Source: Escarpia spicata
Taxonomy: Eukaryota > Annelida > Polychaeta > Sabellida > Siboglinidae
DNA length: 64,000 bases
NCBI GenBank assembly: GCA_963995525.1
Contig: OZ023216.1
Location: 54,381,611-54,445,610 of the forward strand
Direction: 5' to 3'
Positions 57,921 to 64,000 of this stretch are shown here, in pieces. Within the stretch, counting starts at the first letter, position 1, and each line of letters begins with the position of its first letter. The translations under genes were made by a program, and so were the position numbers. Below the pieces are notes generated by a model. That model ran no database searches. It saw only the letters and a program-made list of their open reading frames with translations, and had not been told where the DNA came from.

Positions 57921-58300
57921 AGTTGTTGCTGAAGTTGTTTTTTTACAAGTGTTGTGAAGAATGTGACAACCAACCAAGAAACCCCAAAGTAAACTCACTG
58001 ATGTGACAACCAACCAAGTAAACCCAAAGAAGAAACCACAAAATAAACTCACTGATGTAACAAATAACCAAGAAAACCCACGAAAGAAACAACAGAATCT
58101 CAATGAATTGACCACCAACCAAGACAAGCTATAAAAGAAGGTCACTGAAGTGAGAACCAATAAAAAAAACATAAAATAAACTTATTGAAGTTGTCATCAA
58201 TCTAGAAGTTACAGAAATTGCAATGAAGTGAGCATCAGATGAGAAGATGTATATTTACAAGATTAGCTATCATAAAAAGACAGGCTGACATTCAGTGCTG
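57921..58300. other. degenerate AACCAACCAAGAAA-rich sequence
   Basis: Loose ~40-nt repeats (GATGTGACAACCAACCAAG), no gene recognised. Confidence 0.5.
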
Positions 58301-58710
58301 CCATCTGTCGTTCAATGTAGCAGTCATTGCCTGTTAGTTTCACTTTTTCCAAGCCAACGATGGTAGCTTGAATACTCTACCTCTCGCAAATATTCTACAC
58401 ATCCAATGGCAGACACTGGCAGTTAGCTGTTTCAAATCAGTTGGTTTTTTTCCTAGTAACTGACTCCAGTTTGTGATTCCAGGGAATCCCAGTCTAATTA
58501 CCTGTTGGAGCTTTCTAACTTTGTAATGAGCAACTGAGAGATATTGTGTATTCAAATAATTACCTCTACATACTTCTTGAACCTTATAACAGCCAAAAAG
58601 CCAAATCTGGTAGGCAACAATATTAGAGCTTAACTTCAGCATTTCGCAAGGCGATCTGTCAGGGGTATTCAGACTGGTGTAATTAGCAGCGCCCCCTGCC
58701 TCCTGCAAGG
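58300..58710 (-). mobile_element. dispersed element copy 1
   Basis: Minus frame open for 122 codons (MLKLSSNIVAYQIWLFGCYK, QVIRLGFPGITNWSQLLGKK). The copy at 62150-62510 shares TATTGTGTATTCGAATGATT-like and GCAAGGATG segments, with a decayed frame. It is probably a transposon fragment; the protein is not recognised. Confidence 0.5.
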
Positions 58711-58719
58711 ATGATTTAA

Positions 58720-59355
58720 ATGGTTGTATCCACTATGCCAGTTATGTCTTGGTATCCATTATGCCAGTTATGTCTCTATATCCACTGTGCCAGTTATGTA
58801 TACCGTATCAAGTATGGAAGTTATGTTTCAGTATCCACTATACCAGTTATGGTACAATATCCACTATGCCAATTATGTATCAGTATCCACTATGCAATTT
58901 AAGTCTCAGTATCCACTATGCCAGTTATGTTTCAGTATCCACTATGATAGTTATGTCTCAGTATCCACTATGCCAGTTATGTCTCAATATCTACTATGAT
59001 AGTTATGTCTCAGTATCCACTATGCCAGTTATGTCTCAATATCTACTATGATAGTTATGTCTCAGTATCCACTATGCCAGTTATGTCTCAATATCTACTA
59101 TGATAGTTATGTCTCAGTATCCACTATGCCAGTTATGTTTCAGTATCCACTATGATAGTTATGTCTCAGTATCCACTATGCCAGTTATGTCTCAATATCT
59201 ACTATGATAGTTATGTCTCAGTATCCACTATGCCAGTTATGTCTCAATATCCACTATGATAGTTATGTCTCAGTATCCACTATACCAGTTGTCTCAGTAT
59301 CCACTATGCCAGTTGTCTCAGTATCCACTATGCCACCTTAGTATCCACTATGTCA
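58720..59355. repeat. 26-27-bp minisatellite
   Basis: Unit CTATGCCAGTTATGTCTCAG TATCCA, with CTATGATAG variants forming dimers. Open plus frames are artefacts. Confidence 0.93.
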
Positions 59356-59389
59356 GTTATGAACAAGAATGTTATTTGCCCCTGCTGTC

Positions 59390-59700
59390 GCAGTCAGTCA
59401 TGGTTGAGACTATGACTGCTTGCTTGGTTCGATGCGTAGGATTCCTCTCCAGGTCGTTCGGTCCTTGGCTAGGTCGTACCATTGTCTGGAATCTATTCCT
59501 TGTTTCTTCACGATTCATTTTATAATGTCTTTGTTTCTTAGTTTGGGGCGGCCTCTGTTCCTAGTTCCTTCTGATACTTGTGAAAATAGAGTTTGTTTTG
59601 GTCCTGTCCATCTGAGATTTGTTTCTATGAATAGTTGTTCCAAACTCGGAATGTTTGCTCTTTTGAGTATTTCTTTATTTGTATGTGGTCGCTCCATGTT
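59390..59700 (-). pseudogene. LINE ORF2 C-terminus
   Basis: Minus strand: MERPHTNKEILKRANIPSLE, LFIETNLRWTGP, GTRNRGRPKLRNKDIIK, then KQGIDSRQWYDLAKDRTTWR. The upstream half is at 61745-62000, beyond the 47-bp array. Confidence 0.75.
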
Positions 59701-61744
59701 ACTGCCATGATGGATCGGAGGTGTCTCGTCTGTGGTCGCTCCATGTTACTGCCATGATGGATCGGAGGTGTCTCGTCTGTGGTTTCTCCATGTTATTGCC
59801 ATGATGGATCGGAGGTGTCTCGTCTGTGGTCGCTCCATGTTACTGCCATGACGGATCGGAGGTGTCTCGTCTGTGGTCGCTCCATGTTATTGCCATGATG
59901 GATCGGAGGTGTCTCGTCTGTGGTCGCTCCATGTTATTGCCATGATGGATCGGAGGTGTCTCGTCTGTGGTCGCTCCATGTACCTGCCATGACGGATCAG
60001 AGGTGTCTCATCTGTGGTCGCTCCATGTTATTGCCATGTTGTATCGGAGGTGTCTCGTCTGTGGTCGCTGCATGTTACTGCCATGACGGATCGGAGGTGT
60101 CTCGTCTGTGGTGGCTCCATGTTACTGCCATGATGGATCGGAGGTGTCTCGTCTGTGGTCGCTCCATGTTACTGCCATGATGGATCGGAGGTGTCTCGTC
60201 TGTGGTCGCTCCATGTTACTGCCATGATGGATCGGAGGTGTCTCGTCTGTGGTAGCTCCATGTTACTGCCATGATGGATCGGAGGTGTCTCGTCTGTGGT
60301 CACTCCATGTTACTGCCATGATGGATCGGAGGTGTCTCATCTGTGGTCGCTCCATGTTACTGCCATGATGGATCGGAGGTGTCTCGTCTGTGGTCGCTCC
60401 ATGTTACTGCCACGATGGATCGGAGGTGTCTCGTCTGTGGTCGCTCCATGTTACTGCCATGTTGGATCGGAGGTGTCTCATCTGTGGTCTCTCCATGTTA
60501 CTGCCATGATGGATCGGAGGTGTCTCGTCTGTGGTCGCTCCATGTTACTGCCATGATGGATCGGAGGTGTCTCGTCTGTGGTAGCTCCATGTTACTGCCA
60601 TGATGGATCGGAGGTGTCTCATCTGTGGTCGCTCCATGTTACTGCCCTGATGGATCGGAGGTGTCTCGTCTGTGGTCGCTCCATGTTACTGCCACGATGG
60701 ATCGGAGGTGTCTCGTCTGTGGTCGCTCCATGTTACTGCCATGTTGGATCGGAGGTGTCTCATCTGTGGTCTCTCCATGTTACTGCCATGTTGGATCGGA
60801 GGTGTCTCATCTGTGGTCGCTCCATGTTACTGCCATGTTGGATCGGAGGTGTCTCATCTGTGGTCTCTCCATGTTACTGCCATGTTGGATCGGAGGTGTC
60901 TCATCTGTGGTCGCTCCATGTTACTGCCATGTTGGATCGGAGGTGTCTCATCTGTGGTCGCTCCATGTTACTGCCATGTTGGATCGGAGGTGTCTCATCT
61001 GTGAGGCATGTAGCTGCCATGATGGATCGGAGGTGTCTCATCTGTGAGGCATGTAGCTGCCATGTTGGATCAGAGGTGTCTCATCTGTGAGGCATGTAGC
61101 TGCCATGTTGGATCGGAGGTGTCTCATCTGTGAGGCATGTAGCTGCCATGATGGATCGGAGGTGTCTCATCTGTGAGGCATGTAGCTGCCATGTTGGATC
61201 AGAGGTGTCTCATCTGTGAGGCATGTAGCTGCCATGATGGATCGGAGGTGTCTCATCTGTGAGGCATGTAGCTGCCATGTTGGATCGGAGGTGTCTCATC
61301 TGTGAGGCAGGTAGCTGCCATGATGGATCGGAGGTGTCTCATCTGTGAGGCATGTAGCTGCCATGTTGGATCGGAGGTGTCTCATCTGTGAGGCATGTAG
61401 CTGCCATGTTGGATCGGAGGTGTCTCATCTGTGAGGCATGTAGCTGCCATGATGGATCGGAGGTGTCTCATCTGTGAGGCAGGTAGCTGCCATGATGGAT
61501 CGGAGGTGTCTCATCTGTGAGGCAGGTAGCTGCCATGTTGGATCGGAGGTGTTTCATCTGTGAGGCAGGTAGCTGCCATGTTGGATCGGAGGTGTTTCAT
61601 CTGTGAGGCAGGTAGCTGCCATGTTGGATCGGAGGTGTTTCATCTGTGAGGCAGGTAGCTGCCATGATGGATCGGAGGTGTCTCATCTGTGAGGCAGGTA
61701 GCTGCCATGTTGGATCGGAGGTGTCTCATCTGTGAGGCAGGTAG
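59700..61744. repeat. 47-bp (then ~43-bp) array splitting a LINE, ~45 copies
   Basis: Unit CATGATGGATCGGAGGTGTC then TCGTCTGTGGTCGCTCCATG TTACTGC. From ~61000 a shorter subtype with GTGAGGCATGTAGCTGC takes over. It sits between the LLYGAETW and RANIPS parts of the LINE. Confidence 0.93.
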
Positions 61745-62010
61745 CTATCTAACGTGCTTCTGGTATTGAGTCCAGGTTTCAGCTCCGTAGAGCAGCATAG
61801 TGCGAACTATTGCTCTGTTCACCTGACATTTCACCCTGATTGTTACATGGTGAGTCTCCCATTAATGGTTGCACGGTCGACCAAACGATGATGATGTCCT
61901 TGCTGTGCACTTCTCCAATTCCATGTTTAGTTTTGCCTCATCAGAAATGGTACTTTCAAGATACGTGAAATTATGAAGATTCTGAAGTAGCTATTTAAGA
62001 AGATTTGACC
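61745..62010 (-). pseudogene. LINE ORF2 fragment, 5' of the 47-bp array
   Basis: Minus strand: FHNFTYLESTISDEAKLNME, KCQVNRAIVRTMLLYGAETW and TQYQKHVR. The F.YL.STIS and LLYGAETW motifs place it just before the 59390-59700 piece. Confidence 0.7.
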
Positions 62011-62149
62011 AGGATTAGGTTCGAAACTTGATGGTTGGAACAGAACTACCGTTTTCTTCAGGTTTACGCATCCTCGCAAGCCAGGGCTGTTTGCCATGCA
62101 AAACTAGCCCTGGTTGATCCCCTATGCAAAGTGCGGAAGTTAGCCGAGT

Positions 62150-62510
62150 CAAACTAGTAGTTGACTTCGCCAGTCACGACTGCGTCACCCGTGAGAACAG
62201 CGCCAAAACCCGACACAATGTGAAGACGGATAAACGACTTCTGGGAATCCCAATATATAATGACCCGTTCGCCCATTAGCACGAGCAGCTGAGCGGTATT
62301 GTGTATTCGAATGATTGCTTCTACTTCCTAAACATTGCATGTAACATGAGCAACGGTTGGTTGAAATTAGTTTTATTATGACCACCTGACCTGTGTACTG
62401 GTGAGCGATTTCATAAGCTGAGCTTAAATTCAGAGTTTCGCAAAGCGATCAGCCAGGGGGTACTGCTGGCTGGCACTGACGTAATCAGCAGCAGGGACCC
62501 CTGGCGTGCA
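62150..62510 (-). mobile_element. dispersed element copy 2
   Basis: Decayed copy of the 58300-58710 element: NHSNTQYRSAARANGRTGHY and ILGFPE correspond to NYLNTQYLSVAH and RLGFPG. Confidence 0.45.
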
Positions 62511-62830
62511 AGGATGTGTTTATGATTAAAACCGTATCTGTCTGCTGCTTCTGCACTGTGCACTTAAGGTAATCCTGAAGGTTACAGCAACGTCTGTTTC
62601 TTCCACTGCTGTGAAAATACCAAAACAATGGTTCCACCTGGTGGCACTTGCTTGTACTTTCACTGTTTCAAATATAACCTGCCAGGTGGCACCACCAAGT
62701 TCACCATTTCTATTTTAAAGTAACATGGCACCAGTAACATCACATCTCTCTACATTGAAAAACATACTTTGGTCAATTATTTGTAATTACCACATGTTTA
62801 CAATTATTTATCATTAGAGAGGTAAGTTAC
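62511..62830. other. unique sequence
   Basis: No feature recognised except CCACCTGGTGGCACTTGC / CCAGGTGGCACCACC (62635-62690), a short partial inverted repeat. Confidence 0.4.
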
Positions 62831-62836
62831 TGGGGC

Positions 62837-62900
62837 TCAGGGGGACGATCTGCATGACAGATGTGCTCAAACTTAGGCAGGCTATGACTTCCTCTGCATA
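62837..62900 (-). CDS. weak candidate exon, proline/histidine-rich
   Basis: TTGTATTTATGCAG is followed by ~64 open nt ending at GTAACT. One frame reads GSHSLPKFEHICHADRPPEP. The pyrimidine tract is poor and no family is recognised. The adjoining 44-bp array is intron-like. Included only because strand and position would suit an upstream Pde8 exon. Confidence 0.15.
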
Positions 62901-62929
62901 AATACAAGTTTAGACTTAGTTGAGCCGAG

Positions 62930-63560
62930 ATGACACATACTAGTGTAGGCATGGAACAGTGCAAAGGCTGCAGATGACACATACTAGTGTAGGCAAGGAA
63001 CAGTGCAAAGGCTGCAGATGACACATACTAGTGTAGGCAAGGAACAGTGCAAAGGCTGCAGATGACACATACTAGTGTAGGCATGGAACAGTGCAAAGGC
63101 TGCAGATGACACATACTAGTGTAGGCAAGGAACAGTGCAAAGGCTGCAGATGACACATACTAGTGTAGGCAAGGAACAGTGCAAAGGCTGCAGATGATGC
63201 ATACTAGTGTAGGCAAGGAACAGTGCAAAGACTGCAGATGACACATACTAGTGTAGGCATGGAACAGTGCAAAGGCTGCAGATGACACATACTAGTGTAG
63301 GCAAGGAACAGTGCAAAGGCTGCAGATGACACATACTAGTGTAGGCAAGGAACAGTGCAAAGGCTGCAGATGACACATACTAGTGTAGGCATGGAACAGT
63401 GCAAAGGCTGCAGATGACACATACTAGTGTAGGCAAGGAACAGTGCAAAGGCTGCAGATGACACATACTAGTGTAGGCAAGGAACAATGCAAAGGCTGCA
63501 GATGACACATACTGGTGTAGGCAAGGAACAGTGCAAAGGCTGCAGATGACACATACTAGT
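62930..63560. repeat. 44-bp minisatellite, ~14 copies
   Basis: Unit GATGACACATACTAGTGTAG GCAAGGAACAGTGCAAAGGC TGCA. It ends in a fold-back at 63547. Confidence 0.95.
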
Positions 63561-63614
63561 GTATGTGTCATCTTCATATCAGCACTAACTATCCGTTAGT
63601 GCTGATATGAAGAT
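63547..63614. repeat. two adjoining perfect hairpins at array/LINE junction
   Basis: TGACACATAC-TAGT-GTATGTGTCA (63547-63570), then a 20-bp arm ATCTTCATATCAGCACTAAC, loop TATCC, and its exact complement to 63614. Confidence 0.9.
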
Positions 63615-64000
63615 TTCAGAGCAGTGCGGAATTGCAGCTTCAAAGGGAAATCAAATCCTTGGATTAATTAGGCGAAACATAACGTATAAGGAAAAAGAGC
63701 TAATAATACCGCTGTACAAAACAATAGTTAGGCCTCATTTAGAATATTGTATTCAAGCGTGGAGGCCATATCGCAGGAAGGACATAGATATGCTAGAAAG
63801 AGTGCAGAGGAGAGCAACTAAAATGATACAAAATCTGAGGGATCTTAGTTATGAAATACGCCTAAAAAAATGCGGTTTAACAACACTAGAGACCAGGAGA
63901 TTGAGAGGAGATCAGATAGAAGTGTTTAAAATATTGAAGGGTTATGAAAATATTGATAGAAATATGTTTTTCTCAGTTAAGAAAGATAGAAGGACTAGAG
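63603..64000 (+). CDS. LINE reverse transcriptase C-terminal segment, open to window end
   Basis: Open frame from an ATG at ~63608 to the last base: MKISEQCGIAASKGNQILGL, IVRPHLEYCIQAWRPYRRKD, LERVQRRATKMIQNLRDLSY, TTLETRRLRGDQIEVFKILK. This is the thumb/C-terminal region of a non-LTR retrotransposon ORF2 (LVRPHLEYC.QAW and LETRR.RGD motifs). No stops or shifts are visible, unlike the other LINE pieces. The 5' part of the RT is missing: the hairpin sequence replaces it. Confidence 0.8.

Overview
This is animal (eukaryotic) genomic DNA, probably from a marine invertebrate. It has small phase-matched exons in multi-kilobase introns, many 3'-end fragments of non-LTR retrotransposons (CR1/L2-like and other endonuclease LINEs), tRNA-headed SINEs, long-terminal-inverted-repeat elements, and an extreme load of minisatellites. 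By my rough sum, tandem arrays fill about 37 kb of the 64 kb. A lophotrochozoan such as a mollusc is my best guess, but the sequence does not prove it.

The one real gene I can reconstruct lies on the minus strand and is not visible as a long open reading frame. It is a PDE8-type cAMP phosphodiesterase (N-terminal response-regulator-like REC domain, PAS domain, linker with a PKA-type site). Ten exons with consistent splice phases are placed at 36310-36366, 31564-31754, 21056-21112, 18949-19006, 12053-12220, 10711-10830, 10401-10489, 5660-5733, 3578-3646 and 783-859. Joined, they read without a gap from just before the REC domain to the conserved EAPIT motif before the catalytic domain. The catalytic (HD) domain would lie to the left of the window. 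The 5' end lies to the right: a 98-codon candidate first exon (53166-53459) has a phase that fits, and three weaker candidates are listed.

The most unusual observation concerns the introns. At least five exon borders have been amplified in tandem into the neighbouring intron, each unit carrying a piece of exon plus its splice site. Exon 5 start plus acceptor: 54-bp unit, about 100 copies. Exon 4 end plus donor: 50-bp unit, about 22 copies. Exon 8 end plus donor: 62 bp, about 17 copies. Exon 10 end plus donor: 20 bp, about 14 copies. Exon 7 start plus acceptor: about 4 copies. The candidate first exon shows the same thing (24-bp unit, about 50 copies). Intron 4 is about 96% made of copies of its own two splice junctions.

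Layout from left to right: 0-5.8 kb, exons 10, 9 and 8 with five arrays; 5.8-7.9 kb, a LINE 3' end containing its own 91-bp array; 8.0-10.4 kb, a 50-bp array; 10.4-12.2 kb, exons 7, 6 and 5; 12.2-19.0 kb, the splice-junction intron ending at exon 4; 19.0-21.1 kb, LINE tail and exon 3; 21.2-24.2 kb, a decayed inverted-repeat element with a pseudogene; 24.8-31.4 kb, arrays up to exon 2; 31.9-36.3 kb, arrays split by a second inverted-repeat element, then exon 1; 36.4-42.8 kb, arrays; 43-50 kb, SINEs and broken LINEs; 49.7-56.4 kb, arrays around the candidate first exon; 56.4-64 kb, SINEs, LINE pieces and arrays, ending in an open LINE reverse-transcriptase C-terminal segment. The long open frames in the arrays (up to 1,822 codons) are by-products of stop-free repeat units, not proteins.
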